Shown piece by piece: positions 8,438 to 16,570 of a DNA stretch of 64,000 nt. This DNA comes from Polynucleobacter sp. JS-Safj-400b-B2 (GTDB lineage: Bacteria > Pseudomonadota > Gammaproteobacteria > Burkholderiales > Burkholderiaceae): assembly GCF_018881975.1 (NCBI RefSeq), contig NZ_JACVPJ010000007.1, positions 1 to 64,000 on the forward strand. The letters run 5' to 3'. Below the pieces are notes generated by a model, which was not told the origin of the DNA, ran no database searches, and saw only the letters and a list, made by a program, of their open reading frames with translations. The position numbers and the translations under genes are program-made. The stretch's first letter is position 1. Every line of letters begins with the position of its first letter.

Positions 8438-8639
8438 CTGTAAAAATGAGCTAAAACAACAGCAGAAACAATGGCATAAGCCTAGCTAAAAAAGGTGTCC
8501 AGTACGCACCGAGATCACTGGAATCATATGGAATTCAATGGTTTTGATATGGCATTGACAGATGTAGGGTTGGTTAAAGCGTCACTACATGGTGTCGCGT
8601 TACGTGACACAGCATAAAGAATTGGTCTAGCATCAGCCC
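8438..8639. repeat. B-type end of integrative element 1
   Basis: This non-coding stretch aligns along about 170 bp with 19245-19420, which also follows a tRNA-Arg core; shared blocks include CAGAAACAATG, GAATTCAAT and GTTTTGATATGGCAT. It holds a degenerate U palindrome at 8569-8583 (GTTGGTTAAAGCGTC) and a T palindrome at 8592-8610 (GTGTCGCG...GACAC). The same pair, in mirror order relative to the core, occurs at the opposite end. It is interpreted as the arm-site-containing terminus of the element. Confidence 0.7.
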
Positions 8640-9302
8640 ATGTCCTCCAAAAAACCTACGGGTCAAATTGGTCCAGTAAGCCTTACCCAGGCGAAGTATC
8701 CGTCCATCACATGGGAGCAGATTAACTTCCCTAAGGCGAAAGATCAAATTGAAGCAAAAATAGTTAATTATTTTGTTGCAGCTGGAACAGCCGTAGGTTT
8801 CAGGGTTTTAGAGGTAACTCAAAATATTGAAAATGATATTGATTACTCCCTAACACTTCCAGGCGGTAGGATTGACCTAGAGCTAAGTGAAATTATTTAC
8901 TCAGCTGAACCCGGAAACCCGTATATTTCAGGGTCAATGCCTATAAAGTGCAGGGACTTTTCTCGTCAAATTATTGATCTTGTAATGAAGAAGTCTTCGA
9001 AATATTCCCCACTGAATGCGAATCCCATTCATCTTCTTCTATACATAACGCATTGGAGTTTTTTGCCAAACGAACTGGTAATAAGATTAATTCAACATGA
9101 GCTGAACATTGCAAAGCATATCTTCGAAAATATTTTTCTTCTTATTCCACTGGATTCCAAAAACGCAAATCTTCGAGTTCTTTACCCCTCAAAAAACCCG
9201 CTTGAGAAGTATTCACCACAAGAATTTTATGACTCCACGTATATAGGTCTTGGGATTCTTGCCCATCCGAGATATGCGCCAAGCCACGTAGTCATCCACT
9301 AG
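8640..9302 (+). CDS. Uncharacterised protein with chimeric C-terminus
   Basis: A 220-residue soluble protein. Around residue 70 it has a GGRIDLELSEI stretch that could be a nuclease-like acidic strand, but I cannot assign a family. From about position 9242 the frame reads antisense through the decayed integrase gene, so the last 20 residues (IGLGILAHPRYAPSHVV) are not native. An equivalent antisense translation exists at the intact integrase (around 38965). The native C-terminus was therefore lost at a deletion or insertion junction. The gene sits between the B-type end and the integrase remnant of element 1. Confidence 0.5.
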   Translation: MSSKKPTGQIGPVSLTQAKYPSITWEQINFPKAKDQIEAKIVNYFVAAGTAVGFRVLEVTQNIENDIDYSLTLPGGRIDLELSEIIYSAEPGNPYISGSMPIKCRDFSRQIIDLVMKKSSKYSPLNANPIHLLLYITHWSFLPNELVIRLIQHELNIAKHIFENIFLLIPLDSKNANLRVLYPSKNPLEKYSPQEFYDSTYIGLGILAHPRYAPSHVVIH

Positions 9303-9710
9303 CTCTTGGGTAATGTCATTGACCTGGTAGCCACCAAAGAATGGGATCAAGTACTTGGTGTAGATGTGTATGTAATCAACATGAGTACGTTTATTGGGAT
9401 TGGCCTGGACTACTCGGGCAGCCATAGCCAGCTCTTGCGTGGCTAATTGCCGAAAAGTCCGAGTCTTAATGGCTAGATCACTGGCTAGCTTGACCTTGAC
9501 TGTTTCATAGATGGCAATGGCTTGGGTTGTGGCTTCGGCCACCTGATCTGAGCCAGTACTTGTGGAATGCCAAGCCCCCGTAGCAAGCTTAAAGCGGCAT
9601 TGCCAATGGTGACTCGTAGGCCTCTTATAGAGAGTGAGAACTCCACCAAGAAGCTTGATAGGCTCAGTCTCGGCGGCAGTACTGGAAAATAAGAGCGATA
9701 AATTATTCAT
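9242..9710 (-). pseudogene. Truncated tyrosine integrase of element 1
   Basis: This is the N-terminal 157 or so residues of an integrase nearly identical to the intact one at 38224-39432. Both begin MNNLSLLFS and share TGAWHS, EATTQAIAIYETVKVKLASD and the SAM-like core-binding domain. Homology ends at KNPKTY near 9242, and the whole catalytic domain is gone. An open frame continues to a stop at 9213 through unrelated sequence. The start ATG at 9708-9710 abuts the T palindrome. The product cannot be catalytic; it might still bind DNA. Confidence 0.85.
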
Positions 9711-9799
9711 TACAAGTGTCTCGTTACACGACACTTGTAAGCTTAATTTCAGATTTGCGTTTGGGCGACCTGAATTATTTACTGTCGGTTAAACCGACA
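9711..9799. promoter_or_regulatory. Integrase upstream region with T and U palindromes, element 1
   Basis: Directly upstream of the integrase start lies a T palindrome with perfect 10-bp arms, TACAAGTGTC (9711-9720) and GACACTTGTA (9730-9739). A U palindrome with 8-bp arms, TGTCGGTT and AACCGACA, follows at 9783-9799. The region through about 9900 aligns with the upstream region of the intact integrase (39433-39600). Because the same two motifs occur at the element ends, they are likely bound by the integrase or an excision/regulatory factor. Confidence 0.6.
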
Positions 9800-9900
9800 A
9801 TGCAGCGTCAAGGCCACGATAGACTGTTGCTGATCACAAAGCAGACCTTCGCCATACTTAAGGATGGCAGGCTCAAAACGACCCATAGCAGACATCGGCA

Positions 9901-10015
9901 TTAAAAAGGAATAATCAATTCTTCCATTAAATATCTATAGAAATAGTAAGGGCCAAGAAATCCTGCCATCTTGCCATAACCTGCCCGAGTCTTAAAGAAG
10001 CAATCATTGTCATAC
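9901..10015 (-). pseudogene. C-terminal remnant of an outer-membrane barrel gene
   Basis: Reading the minus strand up to the TAA at 9901-9903 gives FFKTRAGYGKMAGFLGP, then YFYRYLMEELIIPF. This matches the end of the fragment at 45693-46043 almost residue for residue. The terminal Phe and aromatic strand pattern are typical of outer-membrane beta-barrels. Only about 37 residues remain, cut off directly at the end of the glycosyltransferase gene and in a different frame from it. Confidence 0.65.
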
Positions 10016-11470
10016 TCAGTCTTTTATTTTGATTTTGTCAAGAGGTGATAAATATCCAGTACGCACTCGATAGCCATATGCAATCTTCCCCTTAATAAGA
10101 AGGTCGTAGATCCCCATAATCCGGCTATATGTATGAAATTGGTGATAACCAAATTGTTCGAAAAACCCTGTCATCAGAAGACGTATCAGGCTGCTTGTTT
10201 TATCTTGCCGAAAGCGTGAAAACTCCTGCAATAAAACAGCACTTACCGAGACCACTACTCCTAGCACTACGCCAAATATAAAAAATAAGGCAATGTCTGT
10301 AAGACTTGCAAGGCCTACAAAATAGGCAAATGGGGCTAGCAGCATAGTCAAGCCCTCCACTAAAGCAGAAAGAGCCTCAAAGATAAAGAAAAAAGGAACG
10401 CCGAACATACCTACCATGCGATAACGGGGGTTAAACATCATGTCGCGATTCCAAATGAGGGATTGTAAGATTGCCCTCTGCCAAAAGTTTCTTTGAGAAT
10501 TCAGCGCCTTCCAAGTTTCTGGCACTTCTGAGTAACAACCAGGATCTGGTATGTAGGCAATCCTTAAAGGGCCTAACTCTTTATGATTTTGGATATACCG
10601 ATGAATACTCACGGTCAATTCAAAATCGTCCACTACTGCATTCAGATTAGCGCCACCAACTTTCAAAAAAATATCCTTACGGACTAAAGTGTATGCACCA
10701 GACATGCAAAGCATGCTATTTAACTTTGATAAACCTGCCCGGGCCCACTGAAACGCCCTGAGATACTCAACATACTGGAACATTGGCAGCCAATTTTTTG
10801 GCAGTCCACGACTAATGATTTTTCCTTCATGGACTATGAGTCCATTTGAGGGTCGAATCATCCCTGTTGCCGCTACAACATATTGATCATCCAAAAATGG
10901 ATGAATCATTCTTAGCAATGCATCCTCTTCTAGAACGCAATCAGCATCAATCTGACAAATAATAGGATAGCGTGCATGCTCTACTCCTGCATTATTGGCA
11001 TCAGCTCTACGACCATTTTCCTTATCAACTACTAGTAAGTTAGGATATTTTTCGGAAAGATATACACCATGCACTAGCTTTGTCTGTAATTTTTTACTAA
11101 AGACGTGCTTAGTAGGAAACATTTTGAAACGCTCTATCAGCAGTCTCAAGGTAGCGTCCTCTGAGCCATCGTTTACGACGATTACTTCAAATCGAGGGTA
11201 GCGCAGTAAAAGACTATTCAGAACAGTTTCAATAATCATCTTTTCTTCGTTATACGCAGAAATAACAATTGAAATAGGTAGTGTCAAGCTTGATTCACTG
11301 ATGCGTTTGAACTCTCCAAAATGAATCCCTTGGTGATATTTTCTTTGTTCCCAGGCGCCTAGAATAATTAATAAGAAATAGATACCATGCATTAACAGGA
11401 AATACACCAAAATCGCTTCAATTAAAAATTTTGCTAATGTAATAAGCGCTGGATCAAACGCAATACTCAT
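10016..11470 (-). CDS. Membrane glycosyltransferase family 2 (exopolysaccharide synthase type)
   Basis: A processive-type GT2 enzyme of 484 residues that would polymerise sugar from a nucleotide donor and help move the chain across the inner membrane. It has a TM segment at about residues 10-35, then the GT-A domain: VVNDGSEDA (UDP-binding Asp), GRRADANNAG, the metal-binding IDADC, the VVDDFELT box and a QRNFWQR segment in the place of QxxRW. Several C-terminal TM segments follow from about residue 355. It overlaps the upstream HEAT-repeat gene by 4 bp, so the two are translationally coupled. It is the last gene of a five-gene minus-strand locus with a YaiO-like porin and two nucleotide-sugar enzymes. 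Confidence 0.85.
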   Translation of the reverse strand: MSIAFDPALITLAKFLIEAILVYFLLMHGIYFLLIILGAWEQRKYHQGIHFGEFKRISESSLTLPISIVISAYNEEKMIIETVLNSLLLRYPRFEVIVVNDGSEDATLRLLIERFKMFPTKHVFSKKLQTKLVHGVYLSEKYPNLLVVDKENGRRADANNAGVEHARYPIICQIDADCVLEEDALLRMIHPFLDDQYVVAATGMIRPSNGLIVHEGKIISRGLPKNWLPMFQYVEYLRAFQWARAGLSKLNSMLCMSGAYTLVRKDIFLKVGGANLNAVVDDFELTVSIHRYIQNHKELGPLRIAYIPDPGCYSEVPETWKALNSQRNFWQRAILQSLIWNRDMMFNPRYRMVGMFGVPFFFIFEALSALVEGLTMLLAPFAYFVGLASLTDIALFFIFGVVLGVVVSVSAVLLQEFSRFRQDKTSSLIRLLMTGFFEQFGYHQFHTYSRIMGIYDLLIKGKIAYGYRVRTGYLSPLDKIKIKD

Positions 11471-12504
11471 ACGCTTACCTCTGAATGACTTCGATCCAAA
11501 ATCATTTGGGATATTTCTCGAGCAAATCGATCAGGGCTTTTTAGACTTTGAAGCAAGGCCTCTTTTCCATCGACGCCTAGATCCCCTAAAGATGAAGCGC
11601 AATTGAATCTGACCCACCAAACCCTATCGGTTAATCCCCGCTGAAGTGCGCTAATACTTACAGCCCCGGGGAAATATCCTAAGGCTTTAGCAGATGCTGA
11701 TCTTATTTCCCACCGATCATCAAGCATGCCGCCCAAAATCATTGGAAAAGCGCTAGCATCTTCAATTGACCCCAAAGCGCCATAGGTCTCGATTCTGATT
11801 TCCAGATTAATATGCGATGTCAATTGAGTCAATGTAGAAATACTTGAGCTTGCTTTCTTATAGCCTAAAACTGCAATGGCGACTTGTATACCCGATTCGC
11901 TTGCCGCAGGATCCTTTAAGTACTGAACCAATATTGGAATAGCGCGATCATCAAAACGCAGAATAATTTCAATTAAGCGTTTTATAGGCCACGAACCTTG
12001 TAGAGCTAAACTAGCAAGAATAGGCCTGATTGATGACGGGTCATCGAGCTCAGAAAGAGATTGTGCTGCTGCTATACGGACATCTAAATACTCATCACCA
12101 AGGCCATGGAGCAGTGGTTGAGTCGCAATCTCGGCGGAAGTAATGAATGGCAAATAAGTCATTACATTGAATCTATCAAGCCAACTAGTCGACTTTAGCC
12201 TATATAGTTCTTTGCTAATAATGAATTCACAATGACATTCGGGAATGACCGACAGTAATCTTGCTCGATATACTGGATTTGCTGACTCACCCATTTGCGC
12301 TAACACTCCAACGAGTTCAGCATTTTGAGAATGAATCAGTTTTTGTAACGCATTAGCCGATAGATTGCCATGCAGGTAAGACTCAATACAGTTTTTTAAC
12401 CACTCTCTGCTCAGAGCAATCCTCTTTTGCCTATAGTTCGCATACAGGTTATAAAAGATCACCGCCACTGAAAGAATACTTACTATCGCCAATAGAACTA
12501 ACAC
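11467..12504 (-). CDS. Membrane-anchored HEAT-repeat protein
   Basis: A 345-residue protein with one N-terminal TM segment (LLAIVSILSVAVIFYNLYA). A series of HEAT-like helical repeats follows, for example GDEYLDVRIAAAQSLSELDD, DDRWEIRSASAKALGYF and DRVWWVRFNCASSLGDLG. Such solenoids are scaffolds for protein contacts. Its stop overlaps the start of the membrane glycosyltransferase by 4 bp, which points to a stoichiometric partner of that synthase at the inner membrane. I infer an accessory or assembly role in polysaccharide export; no catalytic motif is visible. The start used gives the TM segment within the first 20 residues. Confidence 0.75.
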   Translation of the reverse strand: MLVLLAIVSILSVAVIFYNLYANYRQKRIALSREWLKNCIESYLHGNLSANALQKLIHSQNAELVGVLAQMGESANPVYRARLLSVIPECHCEFIISKELYRLKSTSWLDRFNVMTYLPFITSAEIATQPLLHGLGDEYLDVRIAAAQSLSELDDPSSIRPILASLALQGSWPIKRLIEIILRFDDRAIPILVQYLKDPAASESGIQVAIAVLGYKKASSSISTLTQLTSHINLEIRIETYGALGSIEDASAFPMILGGMLDDRWEIRSASAKALGYFPGAVSISALQRGLTDRVWWVRFNCASSLGDLGVDGKEALLQSLKSPDRFAREISQMILDRSHSEVSV

Positions 12505-12558
12505 ACCATAAGCAAAATAAATAAGGAAGAATGGGGTGTTAAATTAATAAGAGCCTCG

Positions 12559-13545
12559 CTACGTCAATTCAATTGAGTTTTTATCGGTACTCAGAGCAAT
12601 TAATTGATCAATCGTTGCATCCAAGGTCCATTGTGATTTGAATCCAGTGAGCGCCAGAAGCTTTTTGAGCACTGGGCGTCGATGAGTAATATCCTCAAAT
12701 TCCAATCCATAAGCTTCTTCGTAACTGATATATTCGATGCTTGCTTGCTTACCAGAGCGTTCAATAATGCGCCTTGCTAAATCTCCAATAGAAATTTCTT
12801 CATCGCTACCAACATTCACAATCTCACCATTTGCGGCAGGATTTGATGCAAGAAGATCTAAAGCTCGAACCGTATCGGCCACATTGCAAAATGAACGAGT
12901 TTGTGTACCGTCGCCAAATACTGTTAACCCTCTTCCTTCCATGGCCTGTTTGATGAAATTCGGAAAGACCATTCCATACTTTCCGCTTTGATGGGGGCCA
13001 ACAGTATTAAATAACCTAGCAATGACTACTCTGATATTCGATTTCTTCATAAATGCGTAGGCTAGATACTCATCGGATAACTTTGTCACTGCATAGCACC
13101 ACCGCAATCTACCTGCTGAGCGCAAGACAATATCATCGGTTTCTTTGAACGCAAGTTTTGTATTAAATCCATACACTTCAGAGCTTGAAGCCACTACCAC
13201 TTGAGATAATGGGTTTACTTCAGCAACCGATCTAAATACCCGTTCTGTGCCGGCGATATTGGTAGCCATCACAGCGCGCGGATCTTCAAGCACTTTCTTT
13301 ACACCAACAATTGCTGCCATATGGTATATACGATTGGACCAACGTACTTCAGCTTTTAAACCATCCCAGGTCAGTATATTGGCTTCTTGAAACTGAAATT
13401 TTGGATTTTGAAATAGAACTCCAATATTGCTAATTTGCCCAGTGGATAAGTCATCTACTACATGAACCACATCATTCTTAGCTAAGTGATAGGCCGCTAA
13501 ATGTGAACCAATAAATCCTGCTCCGCCAGTAATCAATATATTCAT
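12559..13545 (-). CDS. NAD-dependent nucleotide-sugar epimerase/dehydratase
   Basis: Extended short-chain dehydrogenase of 328 residues acting on a UDP-sugar. The N-terminal Rossmann motif is TGGAGFIGSH (GxxGxxG, residues 6-15). The catalytic set is ASSSEVYG plus CYAVTKLSDE, supplying Ser/Thr, Tyr and Lys. The remainder (RLFNTVGPHQSGKYGMVFP) is typical of UDP-glucose/GlcNAc epimerases and UDP-glucuronate decarboxylases; which reaction is catalysed cannot be decided from motifs alone. It lies in the polysaccharide locus next to a nucleotide-sugar dehydrogenase and 6 bp before the YaiO-like gene, so a role in precursor supply is likely. Confidence 0.85.
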   Translation of the reverse strand: MNILITGGAGFIGSHLAAYHLAKNDVVHVVDDLSTGQISNIGVLFQNPKFQFQEANILTWDGLKAEVRWSNRIYHMAAIVGVKKVLEDPRAVMATNIAGTERVFRSVAEVNPLSQVVVASSSEVYGFNTKLAFKETDDIVLRSAGRLRWCYAVTKLSDEYLAYAFMKKSNIRVVIARLFNTVGPHQSGKYGMVFPNFIKQAMEGRGLTVFGDGTQTRSFCNVADTVRALDLLASNPAANGEIVNVGSDEEISIGDLARRIIERSGKQASIEYISYEEAYGLEFEDITHRRPVLKKLLALTGFKSQWTLDATIDQLIALSTDKNSIELT

Positions 13546-13551
13546 ATCTTC

Positions 13552-14424
13552 CTAAAAAGTGACTCGTAAGCCAAGTTGTCCACCATTACGCTGGTAGTAA
13601 GAGCCCTCTTTACCATGCCATAGCGCTGTAGTAACACCGATAGTTTTTGTAATCCAGTACAGACTATCGATTTGCACATACTGAAATTGAATACTTGCTA
13701 GATTATTAAGCGCCACTACTGCAGGCTCCATCCCTTGTGCGTATGTAAGGCCTAAGCGGTTTTCGCTAGACCCGATCCATTGCCCTTGAACCTTCGAAGC
13801 AAAAGATCCTTGATTACGATTAATAGAGGAAACCATACCAACATAGGCAAATCTAAACTCACCAATATATTTTTCTAGCCCTAAGCTATACATATTGGTT
13901 GCAGCATTGGCATAGGATTCAGAGTACTGTTTTTGGTTTGCAGCAACTATATAACCAAAACCCTCAGGAAGTTTTCCGTTCCACCCTATTCCAAAAGATG
14001 TCTGAGGTAGAAAATTAGGGTTCGCTGAATATCCTCCATCTAGATTAATCACTCCAAGTTTTGTTGGATATGCATAAGTAACATTGAGATCTTGGTCGAC
14101 CATACTAAAACGTTGGACATTTTGAGCTTGGACATTGACTAAGCCATTTTCTTTAAGAGGCAGAGAAAGATTAAGGTACTGTGCACTCCAGGATGCATAG
14201 TTATTAGTTAACTGATCATAGTTCGACCCAATTTCTATATACGGCGCAGCATCAAATACTGCTGGCCTCCCCGCATTATCAGGTAGAAGCTCATCTAAAG
14301 CTGAAGCCCCAATCTGTACATTGAGGGCTTCTTGCGCTGGAGTCGATCGGTTGCTGACTAAGAACAAAATAGGAATTATGCATTTTGCATAATTTATTAA
14401 TAGATTGCGAAGGGCTATGCGCAT
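13552..14424 (-). CDS. YaiO-family outer-membrane beta-barrel protein
   Basis: An outer-membrane protein of about 290 residues with an N-terminal signal sequence (NYAKCIIPILFLVS) and a beta-rich body of alternating aromatic strands. It ends in LGLRVTF, with the terminal Phe recognised by the BAM machinery. The YaiO family is the best match I recall: repeated strand-turn units such as YEEIGSNYDQL-like and GIGWNGKLPEGFGY. I chose ATG 14422-14424 because it gives a signal peptide near the start; an in-frame TTG at 14467 is less likely. Within the exopolysaccharide locus it is a candidate outer-membrane export channel. Confidence 0.7.
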   Translation of the reverse strand: MRIALRNLLINYAKCIIPILFLVSNRSTPAQEALNVQIGASALDELLPDNAGRPAVFDAAPYIEIGSNYDQLTNNYASWSAQYLNLSLPLKENGLVNVQAQNVQRFSMVDQDLNVTYAYPTKLGVINLDGGYSANPNFLPQTSFGIGWNGKLPEGFGYIVAANQKQYSESYANAATNMYSLGLEKYIGEFRFAYVGMVSSINRNQGSFASKVQGQWIGSSENRLGLTYAQGMEPAVVALNNLASIQFQYVQIDSLYWITKTIGVTTALWHGKEGSYYQRNGGQLGLRVTF

Positions 14425-14514
14425 CACAACTACAGAGCGCTTAGGGGTAAGCAGCGAGGTCGTATACAAGGAAATAGCAGACTTATCATGACATCTTTAA
14501 TGCCGCCTGATTAT

Positions 14515-15795
14515 TCATAACCGCCATACTGAAAATCCAGCATTCTCAAGAGCAGTTCTGGAAATTGCGCTTTGAACATCAATAAAACAACCATGGGAAC
14601 GTAGTTTGCTAGTTAATTTCTCTATCGACATTGCCATAAATTCATCATGACTTATAGCAAAAATGATGGCATTAACAATTGGCAAGTCATCCCACTGAAT
14701 CAATTCAACCCCATAAACTGAATAAGCCATCTGCGGCTTTACCACTGGGTCGTAAACTATTACTTCAACTCCAAATGACTCGAGCTCTTTAACTGTGTCA
14801 ATAATCTTAGAATTACTAAGATCCTGAACGTTTTCCTTAAACGCCAATCCAAAAATACAAACCTTAGCTCCATTAATAACAATTCCTGCAGCGATCATCT
14901 GTTTCACCGTCTGATCGGCGATGTATTTACCCATACCATCATTAATTCTTCTGCCTGCCAAAATAACATCTGGGTGGTACCCCAACATTTCTGCTTTGTA
15001 GGTCAGGTAGTAAGGAACTACTCCAATACAGTGACCGCCTACTAAGCCAGGTCGTATTGGGATAAAATTCCACTTCGTAGATGCGGCATCAATAACTTCC
15101 TTTGTATCAATGCCTACCAAGTTTGAAATAATAGCGACTTCATTCATTAAACCGATATTCAAATCGCGCTGCGTGTTTTCTACTACCTTTGCAGCTTCGG
15201 CAACTTTAATGCAAGAAGTGCGATATACACCTGCTTTAATAATCTTTTCATAAAGAGTTGCAACACTCTCTAAAGTTTCTAATGTATCACCAGAAACAAT
15301 TTTTATGATGTCTACTAAGGTATGTTTTTTATCGCCAGGGTTGACTCTCTCCGGGGAATAACCCACATGAAAATCTATTTTCCATTTCAGGCCAGATGCA
15401 GCCTCCAATGCAGGAATGCATACCTCTTCAGTGGCACCGGGATAGACAGTTGATTCATATACAACCGTTACCCCCGGCTTCATATACTTTCCAACCATCT
15501 TACTTGCCGTGACCAGAGGATTTAAATCAGGTTGATGCATTGCGTTAACTAGAGTTGGAACTGCCAAAATAATAAAATCTGCAGCAGCCAAACAATGAGG
15601 ATCATCGGAAAAGGTGAGATTTGGAGAATCGGCTAGTTCCTTTGATTCGACCTCGCCTCCTGGCGCATGGTGCGCTTGGAGGAGCGCCACTTTCTCCGCA
15701 GAAATATCAAAACCAACTGTTGGGAAATGTTTGCCGAACTCTACAGCAAGCGGTATACCTACGTACCCCAGCCCAACTATTGCAACAGATGTCAT
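14515..15795 (-). CDS. UDP-N-acetylhexosamine 6-dehydrogenase (WbpO/TviB type)
   Basis: Nucleotide-sugar dehydrogenase of about 426 residues that oxidises the C6 hydroxyl of a UDP-HexNAc to the uronic acid in two NAD-dependent steps. The NAD-binding motif is VAIVGLGYVGIPLAVEFGK at the N-terminus, and the catalytic Cys is in GLVGGHCIGVVPYYL. The STVYPGATEE and GYSPERVNPGDK segments are typical of the Vi/O-antigen branch. I chose ATG 15793-15795, preceded by GGGGTAAG; a TTG five codons upstream also exists. It probably supplies an acidic precursor for the polymer made by the locus and is the first gene of the minus-strand block. Confidence 0.88.
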   Translation of the reverse strand: MTSVAIVGLGYVGIPLAVEFGKHFPTVGFDISAEKVALLQAHHAPGGEVESKELADSPNLTFSDDPHCLAAADFIILAVPTLVNAMHQPDLNPLVTASKMVGKYMKPGVTVVYESTVYPGATEEVCIPALEAASGLKWKIDFHVGYSPERVNPGDKKHTLVDIIKIVSGDTLETLESVATLYEKIIKAGVYRTSCIKVAEAAKVVENTQRDLNIGLMNEVAIISNLVGIDTKEVIDAASTKWNFIPIRPGLVGGHCIGVVPYYLTYKAEMLGYHPDVILAGRRINDGMGKYIADQTVKQMIAAGIVINGAKVCIFGLAFKENVQDLSNSKIIDTVKELESFGVEVIVYDPVVKPQMAYSVYGVELIQWDDLPIVNAIIFAISHDEFMAMSIEKLTSKLRSHGCFIDVQSAISRTALENAGFSVWRL

Positions 15796-15966
15796 GGCCT
15801 TACCCCGCAAGGATTAAATTAACTTTAAAATCTAGGGCGATAGGATTAGCAGGATGCTAATTCAGTTCAGAGGTTCACATCTTCAGCATATATTAGATAT
15901 TTAAGTGTCTTTTGATCTAGATCAATCAACACCCGTCTATCTTATCATCATTTACTTCTTGGTTTA

Positions 15967-16449
15967 TTAAGCTTTGCCTCGAATTAAATCAGCAACTTCT
16001 CTTGCTTGATTGGAAAGCTTGACTGCTTCAGCCGCTGAATCGGCTGCCATCCTCGAGGCATTAGCGGCTTCAGACGAAGCTTTTAATAGAGACTCTTCTG
16101 CTTGATGGGCTACTGCTGATGCTGCTGCGGCTGTGGCTGACTCCACTGCGGCCAACGCTGCTGCTACTGCGGCTGTTACTGCAGACTCAACTACGGCCAT
16201 TAGGGCGGGATTTCCAGATGCCTCTTTAGCTGCCAACATCGCATTCATTGCGGCAATTCGGGATTGCTCGGTGGATTTGGCTGCTCGTTTTGCCGCTTCA
16301 GATGAATGCAGAGTTAAATCATTTAAGGTATTTAGAGCAATAGCGTAACTCCTGCTGACACCCTTATAAGTAGACCTGAGATCATCAAGATTCGTTTTAA
16401 GTGCTGCTATTTGAATATAGACTTGCTCTAGTTCTCGTGTTTGTGTCAT
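15967..16449 (-). CDS. Alanine-rich coiled-coil protein
   Basis: A 160-residue protein that is almost entirely helical. The first 60 residues form a heptad-like coil (ELEQVYIQIAALKTNLDDL) and the middle is extremely Ala-rich (VESAVTAAVAAALAAVE). No signal peptide or enzyme motif is present. It may be a structural or signalling coil. It is divergent from the GGDEF-HD-GYP gene at 16571, sharing a 120-bp intergenic region, which suggests a functional link. I do not recognise a family. Confidence 0.6.
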   Translation of the reverse strand: MTQTRELEQVYIQIAALKTNLDDLRSTYKGVSRSYAIALNTLNDLTLHSSEAAKRAAKSTEQSRIAAMNAMLAAKEASGNPALMAVVESAVTAAVAAALAAVESATAAAASAVAHQAEESLLKASSEAANASRMAADSAAEAVKLSNQAREVADLIRGKA

Positions 16450-16570
16450 GACTTCCTATAGTTTGACTACTCTTTTGAGGATACTCGCTATTCCAATGCA
16501 GAAGTAATGTATTTAACTTGCTTTGTGACAGTTAAAAGCCCTTTTATTAAAGTATTGAGCGCATACTGAA

